In this document: piece after piece, positions 34,118 to 42,879 of the stretch | Position numbering within the stretch: position 1 is the first letter of the stretch | How the letters are laid out: each line of letters begins with the position of its first letter | DNA from: Streptomyces sp. WMMC940 | GTDB taxonomy: Bacteria; Actinomycetota; Actinomycetes; Streptomycetales; Streptomycetaceae | Length of the DNA stretch: 64,000 nt | Reading direction: 5' to 3' | NCBI RefSeq assembly: GCF_027460265.1 | Contig: NZ_JAPZBC010000001.1 | Location: 6,746,001-6,810,000, forward strand | Made by a program: the position numbers and the translations under genes | Notes under the pieces: generated by a model | Database searches by the model: none | Seen by the model: the letters and a program-made list of their open reading frames with translations, nothing else | What the model was told of the DNA's origin: nothing

Positions 34118-35722
34118 GTGAGCGCCACCATCACTCCCCCCGGTACCCGGCAGCCCGTGCCCGCCCCCTCCGAGCGGGCCGGCAGGCTCCTGCGGCGGCT
34201 CGCCGGGCCCGCCGCGTCCGTGCTGTCCGGCGGCATGCTGTTCCTGAGCTTTCCGCCGCGCCCGCTGTGGTGGCTGGCGCTCCCCGGCTTCGCGCTGCTC
34301 GGCTGGTGCCTCCACGGGCGGCGGGCGCGGGCCGCGTTCGGGCTCGGCCACCTCGCCGGGCTGGGCTTCCTGCTGCCGCTGCTCGTCTGGACGGGAGAGG
34401 AGGTCGGCGCCGTTCCGTGGCTGGCCCTGGCCGCGGTCGAGGCGCTGTTCGTCGCCGTGACCGGCGTCGGTGTCGCCGTCGTGTCCCGGCTGCCGCTCTG
34501 GCCGGTGTGGGGAGCCGCCGTGTGGATCCTGGGTGAGGGTCTGCGCGCGCGGGTCCCCTTCGGTGGATTCCCCTGGGGCAAGATCGCCTTCGGCCAGGCG
34601 GACGGTCTCTTCCTGCCGCTCGCCGCGGTGGGCGGCACCCCCGTGCTGGGCTTCGCGGTCGCGCTGTGCGGCTTCGGACTGTACGAGACGGCCCGCCGCC
34701 TCCGTGAGTACCGGAGGACGGGCGAGCTCCCGCGGGGGCCGCTCGCCGGCGCCGCGCTCACCGTCCTCGTCCCCGTCACCGCCGCCGTCGCCGCGCTGCC
34801 CCTGGTGGACGACTCGGCCGAGGACGGCACGGCGACCGTCGCGGCCGTGCAGGGCAACGTGCCGCGGCTCGGCCTCGACTTCAACGCACAGCGCCGGGCC
34901 GTCCTCGACAACCACGCGAACCGCACCGAGCAGCTCGCCGAGGACGTCGCCGCGGGCAGGGTGCCCGAGCCGGACTTCGTGCTGTGGCCGGAGAACTCCT
35001 CGGACCTCGACCCGTACCGCAACGGCGACGCGCGGACGGTGATCGACCGGGCCGTCAGGGCCATCGGGGCGCCGACCGTGATCGGGGCCGTCCTGACCCC
35101 CGACACCGGGCCGCTGCGCAACACCCTGATCACCTGGGACCCCGAGAAGGGGCCGGTGGCCACCTACGACAAACGGCATGTGCAGCCTTTCGGCGAGTAC
35201 ATCCCCATGAGGCCCTTCGTCCGCCTCTTCAGCTCCGACGTGGACCGGGTCCGCCGCGACTTCGGCCCCGGCGACGAGGTGGGCGTCTTCGATCTGGCGG
35301 GCACCAAGGTGGGCCTCGCCACCTGCTACGAGGCGGCCTTCGACTGGGCGGTGCGGGACACCGTCACGCACGGCGCCCGGCTGATCTCCGTACCCAGCAA
35401 CAACGCCACCTTCGGCCGCAGCGAGATGACCTACCAGCAACTGGCGATGTCCCGGGTGCGTGCGGTCGAGCACAGCAGGGCCGTCGTGGTGCCCGTCACC
35501 AGCGGTGTCAGCGCCATCATCCGGCCGGACGGGACGATCGTGCAGCAGACCCGGATGTTCACCCCGGACGCCCTGGTCGCCGAGGTGCCGCTGCGTTCCT
35601 CCCTGACCCCCGCGACCCGCATGGGCACCTTCCCCGAGGGCGTCCTCGCGGCGCTCGCGCTCGGCGCCATGGGCGGGGTGGTGCGCACCCGCGCGAAGGA
35701 GCGTCGGGACGCGGCCCGTTAG
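34118..35722 (+). CDS. lnt: Apolipoprotein N-acyltransferase
   Basis: The 534-residue protein has about six membrane helices in the first 225 residues, then a CN-hydrolase (nitrilase-fold) domain facing outward. The catalytic triad is visible: Glu292 in LWPENS, Lys352 in ATYDKRHVQPFGEY and Cys403 in LATCYEAAFDW. Lnt adds the third acyl chain to the N-terminal cysteine of exported lipoproteins, completing their maturation. Streptomyces often have two Lnt paralogues. The GTG at 34118 has TAGACT 7 bases upstream and no ribosome site. An in-frame upstream extension from 33911 would translate the 33-base minisatellite and is not credible. Confidence 0.92.
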   Translation: MSATITPPGTRQPVPAPSERAGRLLRRLAGPAASVLSGGMLFLSFPPRPLWWLALPGFALLGWCLHGRRARAAFGLGHLAGLGFLLPLLVWTGEEVGAVPWLALAAVEALFVAVTGVGVAVVSRLPLWPVWGAAVWILGEGLRARVPFGGFPWGKIAFGQADGLFLPLAAVGGTPVLGFAVALCGFGLYETARRLREYRRTGELPRGPLAGAALTVLVPVTAAVAALPLVDDSAEDGTATVAAVQGNVPRLGLDFNAQRRAVLDNHANRTEQLAEDVAAGRVPEPDFVLWPENSSDLDPYRNGDARTVIDRAVRAIGAPTVIGAVLTPDTGPLRNTLITWDPEKGPVATYDKRHVQPFGEYIPMRPFVRLFSSDVDRVRRDFGPGDEVGVFDLAGTKVGLATCYEAAFDWAVRDTVTHGARLISVPSNNATFGRSEMTYQQLAMSRVRAVEHSRAVVVPVTSGVSAIIRPDGTIVQQTRMFTPDALVAEVPLRSSLTPATRMGTFPEGVLAALALGAMGGVVRTRAKERRDAAR

Positions 35723-35725
35723 GGT
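35720..35725 (+). promoter_or_regulatory. -10-like hexamer of a likely leaderless start
   Basis: TAGGGT lies 6 bases before ATG 35732 and overlaps the lnt stop codon TAG (35720-35722). Confidence 0.5.
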
Positions 35726-35731
35726 CGGTTC

Positions 35732-36214
35732 ATGGGCATCCCCGATTTCATCCGTGAGATCCGGACCTCCGCCGGTCACCAGCTGCTCTTCCTGCCGGGG
35801 GTCAGCGCCGTGGTCTTCGACGACGACGGACGGGTGCTCCTGGGAAAACGCGCCGACACCGGCAAGTGGTCGATCATCGGCGGGATCCCCGAGCCGGGTG
35901 AGCAGCCGGCCACGGCAGCGGTTCGGGAGGTGTACGAGGAGACCGCCGTACGCTGCGTCCCCGAGCGCATCGTGCTCGTCCAGACGTTCGCGCGGCCGGT
36001 GACCTACCCCAACGGCGACCGGTGCCAGTTCATGGACGTGTGCCTGCGCTGCCGGGCGGTCGGCGGTGAGGCACGCGTCAACGACGAGGAGTCGCTGGAG
36101 GTGGGGTGGTTCCCCGTCGACGCGCTGCCCGAGCTCGAGGAGTTCGCCCTCTTCCGGATCAAGCAGGCGCTCACCGACGGCCCGACGTGGTTCGACTCCA
36201 CGTTGGCCATTTGA
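35732..36214 (+). CDS. NUDIX hydrolase
   Basis: The 160-residue product carries the full NUDIX box GGIPEPGEQPATAAVREVYEETAV (Gx5Ex7REVxEExG pattern, with the glycine loop and two metal glutamates) near residues 52-75. The domain starts with LLFLPGVSAVVFDDDGRVLLGKRA and ends with the VGWFPVDALPELEEF segment typical of the MutT-like group that hydrolyses nucleoside diphosphate derivatives. The substrate is unknown. It follows lnt by 9 bases but has its own candidate promoter; ATG 35732 lies 6 bases after TAGGGT. Confidence 0.88.
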   Translation: MGIPDFIREIRTSAGHQLLFLPGVSAVVFDDDGRVLLGKRADTGKWSIIGGIPEPGEQPATAAVREVYEETAVRCVPERIVLVQTFARPVTYPNGDRCQFMDVCLRCRAVGGEARVNDEESLEVGWFPVDALPELEEFALFRIKQALTDGPTWFDSTLAI

Positions 36215-36256
36215 ACTATGGGCGTTGACCACATCGGTCGGCGTCCTCGCTGTCCC

Positions 36257-36262
36257 TAGGGT
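36257..36262 (+). promoter_or_regulatory. -10-like hexamer of a likely leaderless start
   Basis: TAGGGT ends 7 bases before ATG 36270; no Shine-Dalgarno is visible. Confidence 0.5.
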
Positions 36263-36269
36263 GCGGACC

Positions 36270-37097
36270 ATGACCATGAACCAGGGTCCCGTCCCCCACC
36301 CCGTTCCCTCCGCCGGAAAGCCGTCCGTGTCCCTCGACCTCGGCGGCCGTACCGCCCTGGTCACCGGCGCCGCGGGCGGTATCGGACGTGCCTGCGCCCT
36401 GCGGCTCGCGGCGGCCGGAGCCGAGGTCAGGGCCGTCGACCGGGACGCGACGGGCCTCGACGCGCTGGTCGGACGGGCCCAGGAGCTCGGTCTCGCGGGC
36501 GGCGTGGAACCCCTTGCGCTGGACCTGACCGACCTGGACGCCGCGGAGGAGGCCGCCGCCGGTACCGACGTGCTCGTGAACAACGCGGGCCTGCAGCTCG
36601 TCCGCCCCATCGAGGAGTTCCCGCCGGACGTCTTCCGCACCGTGCTCACCGTGATGCTGGAGGCCCCTTTCCGGCTGATCAGAGGAGCGCTCCCACAGAT
36701 GTACGCCAAGGGATGGGGGCGCATCGTCAACCTTTCCTCCGTGCACGGGCTCCGTGCCTCGGCCTACAAGTCCGCCTATGTGGCCGCCAAACATGGTTTG
36801 GAAGGACTGTCCAAGACCGCCGCCCTGGAGGGCGCCGCCCATGGAGTCACCTCCAACTGTGTGAACCCGGGCTATGTGCGTACCCCCCTCGTCGAGAAGC
36901 AGATCGCGGACCAGGCCGCCGCCCACGGCATCCCGGAGGAGCGGGTGCTCACGGAGGTCCTGCTGAAGGACTCGGCCCTGAAGCGGCTCGTCGAACCGGA
37001 GGAGGTCGCGGAGGCGGTCGCGTACCTCTGCACCCCGCAGTCGTCCTTCGTCACCGGTACGTCGCTCGTCCTGGACGGCGGCTGGACCGCGCACTGA
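36270..37097 (+). CDS. 3-hydroxybutyrate dehydrogenase-like SDR
   Basis: The 275-residue product is a classical short-chain dehydrogenase: the NAD loop GAAGGIGRACA, VLVNNAGLQ, the catalytic Ser in NLSSVHG and Tyr/Lys in SAYVAAKHG, with DGGWTAH at the C terminus. The LLKDSALKRLVEPEEVAEAVAYL block is characteristic of D-3-hydroxybutyrate dehydrogenase, which interconverts 3-hydroxybutyrate and acetoacetate, so that role is likely. It is followed 109 bases later by a GAF/PucR regulator and, convergently, by an MHS transporter, which suggests a small hydroxybutyrate or ketone-body utilisation locus. Confidence 0.85.
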   Translation: MTMNQGPVPHPVPSAGKPSVSLDLGGRTALVTGAAGGIGRACALRLAAAGAEVRAVDRDATGLDALVGRAQELGLAGGVEPLALDLTDLDAAEEAAAGTDVLVNNAGLQLVRPIEEFPPDVFRTVLTVMLEAPFRLIRGALPQMYAKGWGRIVNLSSVHGLRASAYKSAYVAAKHGLEGLSKTAALEGAAHGVTSNCVNPGYVRTPLVEKQIADQAAAHGIPEERVLTEVLLKDSALKRLVEPEEVAEAVAYLCTPQSSFVTGTSLVLDGGWTAH

Positions 37098-37206
37098 AGG
37101 GACCGGGGCGACAAATCCGCGAGCAGCGGGTGACGGAGTCGTCCACACGGGCCCGGTCGTCCACAGGGCTGGCGGGACCCCCGACCCGGCAGGTATCCCT
37201 GTGACC

Positions 37207-39099
37207 ATGTCCCATGAACAGGCCTCCTACCTGGAGCTGCTCGCACGCGACGCGCCCGCCGAGGCGTACGACCGGCCCGCGCTGCTCGCCCGTGCGGAAG
37301 GCGCCGGTCCCGAGACGCTCTCCGGTCTGGAGCGCGCCAAGCAGCTCGCCCTGCGCGTGCGCGCCGAGCTCGAAGGCAGACGCCGCCGCGAGGCGGAGCT
37401 GTCCGCGCTGTTCGAGACCGCGCACGATCTGGCGGGGCTGCGCGACCTCGACGCGGTGCTGCGGGCCATCGTGCAGCGCGCCCGGTCGCTCCTCGGCACG
37501 GAGGTCGCCTATCTCAGCCTCAACGACCCGGCGGCCGGCGACACCTACATGCGGGTCACCGAGGGCTCGGTGTCGGCCCGCTTCCAGCAGCTCCGGCTCG
37601 GCATGGGGGAGGGCCTCGGCGGGCTGGTCGCCCAGACCGCCCGGCCGTACGTGACCGACAGCTACTTCGACGACGAGCGCTTCCAGCACACCCGCGCCAT
37701 CGACTCGGGCGTCCGCGACGAAGGACTCGTCGCGATCCTCGGCGTTCCGCTGACGCTGGGCAGCCAGGTGATCGGCGTGCTCTTCGCCGCCGACCGCCGC
37801 GCCCGGGTCTTCGAGCGGGAGCAGGTGGCGCTGCTCGCCTCCTTCGCCGCCCACGCCGCGGTCGCCATCGACACCGCCAATCTGCTGGCCGAGACGCGGA
37901 GCGCGCTGGCCGAGCTGGAGCGGGCGAACGCCATCATCCGCGACCACAGCGCCGTCATCGAGCGGGCCTCGGACGTCCACGACCGTCTCACGGAGCTGGT
38001 CCTGCACGGCGGCGGGGTCCACGACGTCGCCGGAGCCGTGTCCGAAGTGCTCGACGGGACGGTGGAATTCGCCGAACCGGACGCGCCCTCGCCGGCCGGC
38101 GTGGAGTTCACCGGCGCCGACGGCCACGCCGTGCGGCACGGGGACGACTGGGTCGCCGCCGTGTCCGCAGGCGGGGAACTCCTCGGCGCGCTCGTGCTGC
38201 ACGGCCATCCCGCCCTGGACCCCGTCGACCGGCGCACTCTCGAGCGGGCCGCGATGGTCACGTCCCTGCTGCTACTGGCCCGCCGATCCGCCGGCGAGGT
38301 CGAGCAGCGGGTGCGGGGGGAACTGCTGGACGACCTGCTGGACGCACCCGGACGCGACCCCCGCCTGCTGCGCGAGCGCGCCGCCCGTCTGCGGGCCGAT
38401 CTGGACGCCCCGCACGTCGTGCTCGCCGCGCGGATCGACGCCCCGCCGACCGGAGGGGGCGGCGACCGGGCCACCGCCGACCGTCAGCGCCTGCGGTCCG
38501 CGGCCTCGCATCTGGCGGCCACCCGCCACGGGCTGGCGGCGACCCGCGACGGCGGTACGGTGCTCCTGCTTCCGATGGGCCCCGGTGACAGCGCGTCCGA
38601 GCTGGCACGCCAGACCGCGAAACATCTCGGCGGCACCCTCCGCGAGCCCGTCACCGTCGGCGCCTCGGCGCCGGTCGAGGCACCCGCCACTCCCGGCTCG
38701 GTCCACGCGGCCTACGCGGAGGCGCGGCGCTGTGTGGAGGCCCTGCGGCTGCTGGGCCGTTCCGGGGAAGGAGCCGCGGCACCGGACCTGGGGTTCCTCG
38801 GCCTGCTGCTCGCCGACACCGGCGACATCGAGGGCTTCGTCCACCGAACCATCGGCCCGGTCGCCGATTACGACGAGCGCCGCGGTACCGACCTGGTGCG
38901 CACCCTCGACGCCTACTTCGCCGGCGGTATGAGTCCGGCCCGGACCAAGGACGAACTGCACGTCCATGTGAACACGGTCGCCCAGCGGCTGGAACGCATC
39001 GGCAGACTCCTCGGCGAGGACTGGCAGTCGCCGCCCCGCGCCCTGGAGATCCAGCTGGCGCTGCGGCTGCACGCGATATCGGGGGCGGTCGCGCGCTGA
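37207..39099 (+). CDS. GAF-domain PucR-type transcriptional regulator
   Basis: The 630-residue protein has an N-terminal coiled-coil-like part (LERAKQLALRVRAELEGRRRREAELSALFETA), a GAF domain (about residues 70-225: LLGTEVAYLSLNDPAAGDTYM, LGMGEGLGGLVAQTARPYV, ILGVPLTLGSQVIGVLFAADR), a middle region, and a C-terminal PucR-type helix-turn-helix (RTKDELHVHVNTVAQRLERIGRLLG, about 580-610). It is a sensor-activator for an aromatic, organic-acid or purine signal. Upstream is a 3-hydroxybutyrate dehydrogenase and, downstream and convergent, an MHS transporter, which may be its targets. ATG 37207 is chosen; GTG 37201 is just upstream. No Shine-Dalgarno is visible, but TATCCC lies 7 bases before. Confidence 0.85.
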   Translation: MSHEQASYLELLARDAPAEAYDRPALLARAEGAGPETLSGLERAKQLALRVRAELEGRRRREAELSALFETAHDLAGLRDLDAVLRAIVQRARSLLGTEVAYLSLNDPAAGDTYMRVTEGSVSARFQQLRLGMGEGLGGLVAQTARPYVTDSYFDDERFQHTRAIDSGVRDEGLVAILGVPLTLGSQVIGVLFAADRRARVFEREQVALLASFAAHAAVAIDTANLLAETRSALAELERANAIIRDHSAVIERASDVHDRLTELVLHGGGVHDVAGAVSEVLDGTVEFAEPDAPSPAGVEFTGADGHAVRHGDDWVAAVSAGGELLGALVLHGHPALDPVDRRTLERAAMVTSLLLLARRSAGEVEQRVRGELLDDLLDAPGRDPRLLRERAARLRADLDAPHVVLAARIDAPPTGGGGDRATADRQRLRSAASHLAATRHGLAATRDGGTVLLLPMGPGDSASELARQTAKHLGGTLREPVTVGASAPVEAPATPGSVHAAYAEARRCVEALRLLGRSGEGAAAPDLGFLGLLLADTGDIEGFVHRTIGPVADYDERRGTDLVRTLDAYFAGGMSPARTKDELHVHVNTVAQRLERIGRLLGEDWQSPPRALEIQLALRLHAISGAVAR

Positions 39100-39393
39100 C
39101 GAGGGCCGTCGTCGAGGGCCGTGCGGCGTCGGCCGTCCCGGGCGGAGGCCCTGGGACCCGGCGGTACGTGCCCGCTCCCGTCTCCCGGATGTGCCCGCGC
39201 CCGCGGACATCCCGCGCCCACCCTCCGACGACGACGCCCCTCCGACGACGACGCCCCTCCGACGACGACGCCCCTCCGACGACGACGCCCCTCCGACGAC
39301 GTCCCCTGACCACGCCCCGCTCACCGCGTGCCAAGGGCCGTCTCTCCCACGACCGGGCAGACGGCGCGAGTGCAGTCACCACCTCGCACGCGA
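39100..39393. other. Spacer with a tandem-repeat block
   Basis: About 300 bases between convergent genes. It contains the 17-base repeat block and no credible coding region. Confidence 0.5.
39222..39306. repeat. 17-base tandem repeat, five copies
   Basis: The unit CCTCCGACGACGACGCC repeats at 39222, 39239, 39256, 39273 and 39290; the last copy is imperfect. Because 17 is not a multiple of three, translated frames shift from copy to copy, so it is not coding. Confidence 0.92.
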
Positions 39394-39432
39394 GGAGCCG
39401 CGTGGACCGTTGTGCGCGGTCCACGCGGCTCC
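39394..39432 (-). terminator. 16-bp perfect hairpin terminator
   Basis: GGAGCCGCGTGGACCG (39394-39409) pairs exactly with 39417-39432 around a 7-base loop. It lies 15 bases past the stop of the leftward MHS transporter gene and also faces the convergent PucR-type gene. Confidence 0.75.
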
Positions 39433-39446
39433 GGAGGGGGGAGGGT

Positions 39447-40841
39447 TCAGGCGGAGGCCGGAGCGTCCGCTTTCGACCCCCGGGCGCCCTGGGCGGCGTC
39501 GCCGTGGACGCCCGCCTCGACGGAGGCCAGGTCGCGGTCACGCGTCTCACGGGCGCACGCCACGGCCACGACCGTGAGCAGCGCGGCCGCGATGACGTAC
39601 AGCGCGATCGGCGTGGAGGTGCCGTGGTCGGCGAGCAGCGCGGTGGCGATCAGCGGCGCGGGAGCCCCGGCGGCCACCGAGGAGAACTGGGCACCGATGG
39701 AGGCGCCCGAGTACCGCATGCGCGTCGCGAACATCTCCGAGAAGAAGGCCGCCTGCGGTGCGTACATCGCGCCGTGCAGCACCAGTCCGACGGTGACGGC
39801 GAGCAGCAGGCTGCCGAACGACTCGGCGTCGATGAGCGCGAAGAACGGGAACATCCACGCTCCCACGCCGACCGCGCCGATCAGGTACACCGGCCGGCGG
39901 CCGATCCGGTCGGACAGCGCGCCCCAGAGCGGGATCACCGCGAAGTGCACGGCCGAGGCGATCAGTACGGCGTTGAGCGCGGTCTGCTTGCTCAGGCCCG
40001 CCGAGGTGGTGGCGTAGACGAGGATGAAGGCGGTGATCACGTAGTAGCTGATGTTCTCCGCCATCCGGGCCCCCATCGCGATCAGGACGTCCCTCCAGTG
40101 GTGGCGCAGCACCGCGACGAGCGGCATCCTCTCGACCTGGCCGGCCGTGGCCCTGCGCTCCTCGGCCTGCGCCAGCGCGGCCTTGAACACCGGCGACTCG
40201 TCCACCGAGAGCCGGATCCAGAGCCCGACGATGACCAGTACACCGGACAGCAGGAACGGTACGCGCCAGCCCCATGAGGTGAAGGCGGCCTCCGACAGCA
40301 GTGCCGTCAGCGCCGACAGCACACCCGTGGCCAGCAACTGCCCCGCCGGCGCCCCGGTCTGCGGCCACGAGGCCCAGAAGCCGCGCCGGCGCGCATCGCC
40401 GTGCTCCGACACCAGCAGGACGGCTCCGCCCCACTCACCACCGAGCGCGAAGCCCTGGATCAGCCGCAGTACCGTCAACAGCACGGGGGCGGCGCTGCCG
40501 ATGGTGGCGTGCGTCGGCAGCAGACCGATCGCGAAGGTCGCACCGCCCATCAGCAGCAGACTCAGCACCAGCAGCTTCTTGCGCCCGAGGCGGTCCCCGT
40601 AGTGCCCGAACACCAGCGCCCCGAGCGGTCGCGCGGCGAACCCGACCGCGTACGTCAGGAACGACAGCAGGGTTCCCACGAGCGGATCGGACTCGGGGAA
40701 GAACAGCTTGTTGAAGACCAGCGCCGCGGCTGATCCGTAGAGGAAGAAGTCGTACCACTCGATGGTGGTGCCGATGAGGGAGGCGGCGACGATGCGCTTG
40801 AGGTTCGACGGGGCTGGTGGAGCGGTTGCCGAGGCGGCCAT
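39447..40841 (-). CDS. MHS-family MFS transporter
   Basis: The 464-residue product is a 12-helix transporter of the metabolite:H+ symporter family. Signatures are TTIEWYDFFLYGSAAALVF in helix 1, the GHYGDRLGRKKLLV loop 2-3 motif, RLIQGFALGGEWGGAVLLV, and PLWGALSDRIGRRPVYL in the second half. This family takes up shikimate, proline betaine, citrate, alpha-ketoglutarate and similar acids. Next to a 3-hydroxybutyrate dehydrogenase-like SDR, uptake of a hydroxy acid or ketone body is a reasonable guess. The ATG at 40841 follows GGAAGTGG; an in-frame upstream start at 40886 has no ribosome site. Confidence 0.88.
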   Translation of the reverse strand: MAASATAPPAPSNLKRIVAASLIGTTIEWYDFFLYGSAAALVFNKLFFPESDPLVGTLLSFLTYAVGFAARPLGALVFGHYGDRLGRKKLLVLSLLLMGGATFAIGLLPTHATIGSAAPVLLTVLRLIQGFALGGEWGGAVLLVSEHGDARRRGFWASWPQTGAPAGQLLATGVLSALTALLSEAAFTSWGWRVPFLLSGVLVIVGLWIRLSVDESPVFKAALAQAEERRATAGQVERMPLVAVLRHHWRDVLIAMGARMAENISYYVITAFILVYATTSAGLSKQTALNAVLIASAVHFAVIPLWGALSDRIGRRPVYLIGAVGVGAWMFPFFALIDAESFGSLLLAVTVGLVLHGAMYAPQAAFFSEMFATRMRYSGASIGAQFSSVAAGAPAPLIATALLADHGTSTPIALYVIAAALLTVVAVACARETRDRDLASVEAGVHGDAAQGARGSKADAPASA

Positions 40842-41114
40842 GAACACCACTTCCAGGCGTTGGCGGGGACGTATTCGTGTCGGCACAACGTAGAAAGCAG
40901 CACGTCACCATCACATGTGGTGGGGCACCATAGTTCTCCCTGCCGGAGTGCGCTCGCCCACCATGAAGGTGGTGCCGGGCTCTCCGCGAGGGCCTCGACA
41001 AGGACTGTGATGGCGCGGCGGTCGCACCGCCCCCTCATCGGAGCCTCCCCGGCACGGCCCTGCCAGGGTGACTGCGGATTCCCCGGGGGCAGCGCCGCAC
41101 CCGCGCCGGGACCA

Positions 41115-41447
41115 CTACTCCTGGCCGGGGACCGCCATCTCCCCCAGTGGCGACCAGTCGTCCTGCGGAACGGTCATGTGGACGATGCGCGGCGTCTCGA
41201 CCAGATGGGGTGGCAGCGTCTGCTGCGCCGCCCGGAAGTGGGCGGACTGCACATGCGCGCCCCCGGCCTCGTCGTCGCGGAAGGCCTCCACCAGGACGTA
41301 CTCCGTCGGGTCCTCCACACTGCGCGACCAGTCGAACCACAGGCAGCCGGGCTCGGCGCGCGTGGCCCGGGTGAAGTCGGCGGTGATCTCGGGCCAGCGG
41401 TCGGCGTCCTCGGGACGGACCCGGAACTTGGCGGTGATGAAGATCAT
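41115..41447 (-). CDS. ABM-domain monooxygenase (quinol monooxygenase-like)
   Basis: The 110-residue product has the ferredoxin-like antibiotic biosynthesis monooxygenase fold: FITAKFRVRPEDADRWPEITADFTRAT, EPGCLWFDWSRSVEDPTEYVLVEAFRDDEA and HVQSAHFRAAQQTLPP, the pattern of YgiN-like quinol monooxygenases. These small dimeric proteins oxidise quinols or polyketide-like compounds without a cofactor. ATG 41447 has GAAGGAA 5 bases upstream. It stands alone between the MHS gene and the ABC importer operon, separated by about 350 bases with no gene. Confidence 0.82.
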   Translation of the reverse strand: MIFITAKFRVRPEDADRWPEITADFTRATRAEPGCLWFDWSRSVEDPTEYVLVEAFRDDEAGGAHVQSAHFRAAQQTLPPHLVETPRIVHMTVPQDDWSPLGEMAVPGQE

Positions 41448-41798
41448 GGAATTCCTTCGCTGATGTCGGTGGTGATGTCCGCCGCGCGGCGGCGCGGCAC
41501 GGAGAACGTTCGGGCCGGCACGGAGCCCCGCCCGCGGCCGGTCTCGTCGTGCACGACCGGCCGGTGGCAGGCCGAACTGCGGCGCGGGGTTGTTCCTCTG
41601 TCCTCCCGGAGCCACTCGGGCTCGCCGAGACAGGATCGTACGACCTCCGTCCGCCCGCCGCCGGTCCACGGACCCGCGAGAGCGAACGCGCCGCAACGAT
41701 CCCGGAACGGCCGCACCGCCCCGCGTCCCACCGCGGCCGTGCGGGCGACCCCGAGCCGCGAGGGGACGCGCAAGTGGCGTGCGCGTCCCGACGGACCG
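41448..41798. other. Gene-free spacer (41448-41798)
   Basis: About 350 bases with no credible open frame. It contains the upstream region of the ABM gene and the 3' side of the ABC importer operon. Confidence 0.4.
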
Positions 41799-42878
41799 TC
41801 AGGACCGGAGCGCCAACCGGCCGTCCGCGTAGGGCAGGACCTTGGCGCGCGGGAGATGGACCAGGACCCCCTCACCCGCCGGAAGCCCCTCCTCCCGCGG
41901 TGTCTTGGTCCTCACGAGCTGCCCGGCCACCTCGACCTCGAGCACCCGCTGCGCGCCGTGGTCCGTGACACTCCGCAGTCTGCCGGGGAAGGTGTTGGGA
42001 CCGGGCTCCGTGACGATCCTGACGTACTCGGGCCGGACGCCCACCTGGAGCCGGGCCGGGCTCTGCGGGATGTCCCAGGCGACGGCCAGCGTCCGGCCCT
42101 CCAGGGTGAACTGCCCGTCGGCCCGGTCCACGGTCAGGAAGTTCATCGCCGGTGAGCCGATGAAGTAGCCGACGTAGGTGGTCGAGGGCGCCTCGAAGAG
42201 CTGTTCCGGGGTGCCCTGCTGTACGGCGCGGCCGTCCTTCATCACCAGCACCTCCTGCGCGAAGCTCATCGCCTCGTACTGGTCGTGCGTCACATAGATC
42301 ACCGTGGGCCGGAACTGCTCGGTGATCTCACGGATCCTGCGCCGCAGCGAGTGCTTCAGCTGCGGGTCGATGACGGTGAGCGGCTCGTCCATCAGCACGG
42401 CCGCCACGTCGTCGCGGACCAGGCCGCGGCCGAGCGAGATCAGCTGCTTGTCGTCGGCTGTGAGTCCGCGGGCGGGCCGGCTCAGCCGGTCGTGCAGGTC
42501 CAGGGCCTCGGCGACCTGCCGGACCTTGGCGTCGATCCTCGCCTTGTCCCAGCGCCTGCACTGCAGCGGGAAGGCGAGGTTCTCGTAGACGGTCATGGAC
42601 CTGTAGATGACCGGGAACTGGAAGACCTGGGCGATGTTGCGGGCCTTCGTGGGCCGGTCCGTGACGTCGACGCCGTCGAACAGCACCTTTCCCCGCGAGG
42701 GTCTGACCAGCCCGGAGAGGATGTTCAGCAGTGTCGTCTTGCCGCACCCCGACGGACCGACCAGCGCATAGGTCTTGCCCGGTTCGAAGGTCAGCCTCAG
42801 CGGCTTGAGGGCCCACCGCTCCTCTTCGACGCCCGGCGCGTACGCGTGCCCGACGTCGACGATGTCCAACTGCGCCAT
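41799..42878 (-). CDS. ABC importer ATPase with degenerate signature motif (GlpT-like)
   Basis: The 359-residue ATPase has a normal Walker A (GPSGCGKTT near residue 40), Q-loop (VFQFPVIY), Walker B (VLMDEPLTVIDP) and H-loop (YVTHDQYEA), plus the C-terminal regulatory beta-barrel of MalK/UgpC types. Its signature motif is not LSGGQ but LTADDKQ, so it cannot close an ordinary ATP site on its partner. The partner ATPase encoded just upstream has the opposite defect, and together they make one complete site. This arrangement is that of GlpS/GlpT glycerol importers. It is the last gene of the operon; its ATG at 42878 lies one base after the partner's stop (TGACATG). Confidence 0.88.
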   Translation of the reverse strand: MAQLDIVDVGHAYAPGVEEERWALKPLRLTFEPGKTYALVGPSGCGKTTLLNILSGLVRPSRGKVLFDGVDVTDRPTKARNIAQVFQFPVIYRSMTVYENLAFPLQCRRWDKARIDAKVRQVAEALDLHDRLSRPARGLTADDKQLISLGRGLVRDDVAAVLMDEPLTVIDPQLKHSLRRRIREITEQFRPTVIYVTHDQYEAMSFAQEVLVMKDGRAVQQGTPEQLFEAPSTTYVGYFIGSPAMNFLTVDRADGQFTLEGRTLAVAWDIPQSPARLQVGVRPEYVRIVTEPGPNTFPGRLRSVTDHGAQRVLEVEVAGQLVRTKTPREEGLPAGEGVLVHLPRAKVLPYADGRLALRS

Positions 42879-42879
42879 G

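Noticed and set aside
39222..39306. CRISPR array
   Set aside because: The 17-base copies are directly adjacent with no spacers, and no cas genes are nearby; this is a minisatellite.
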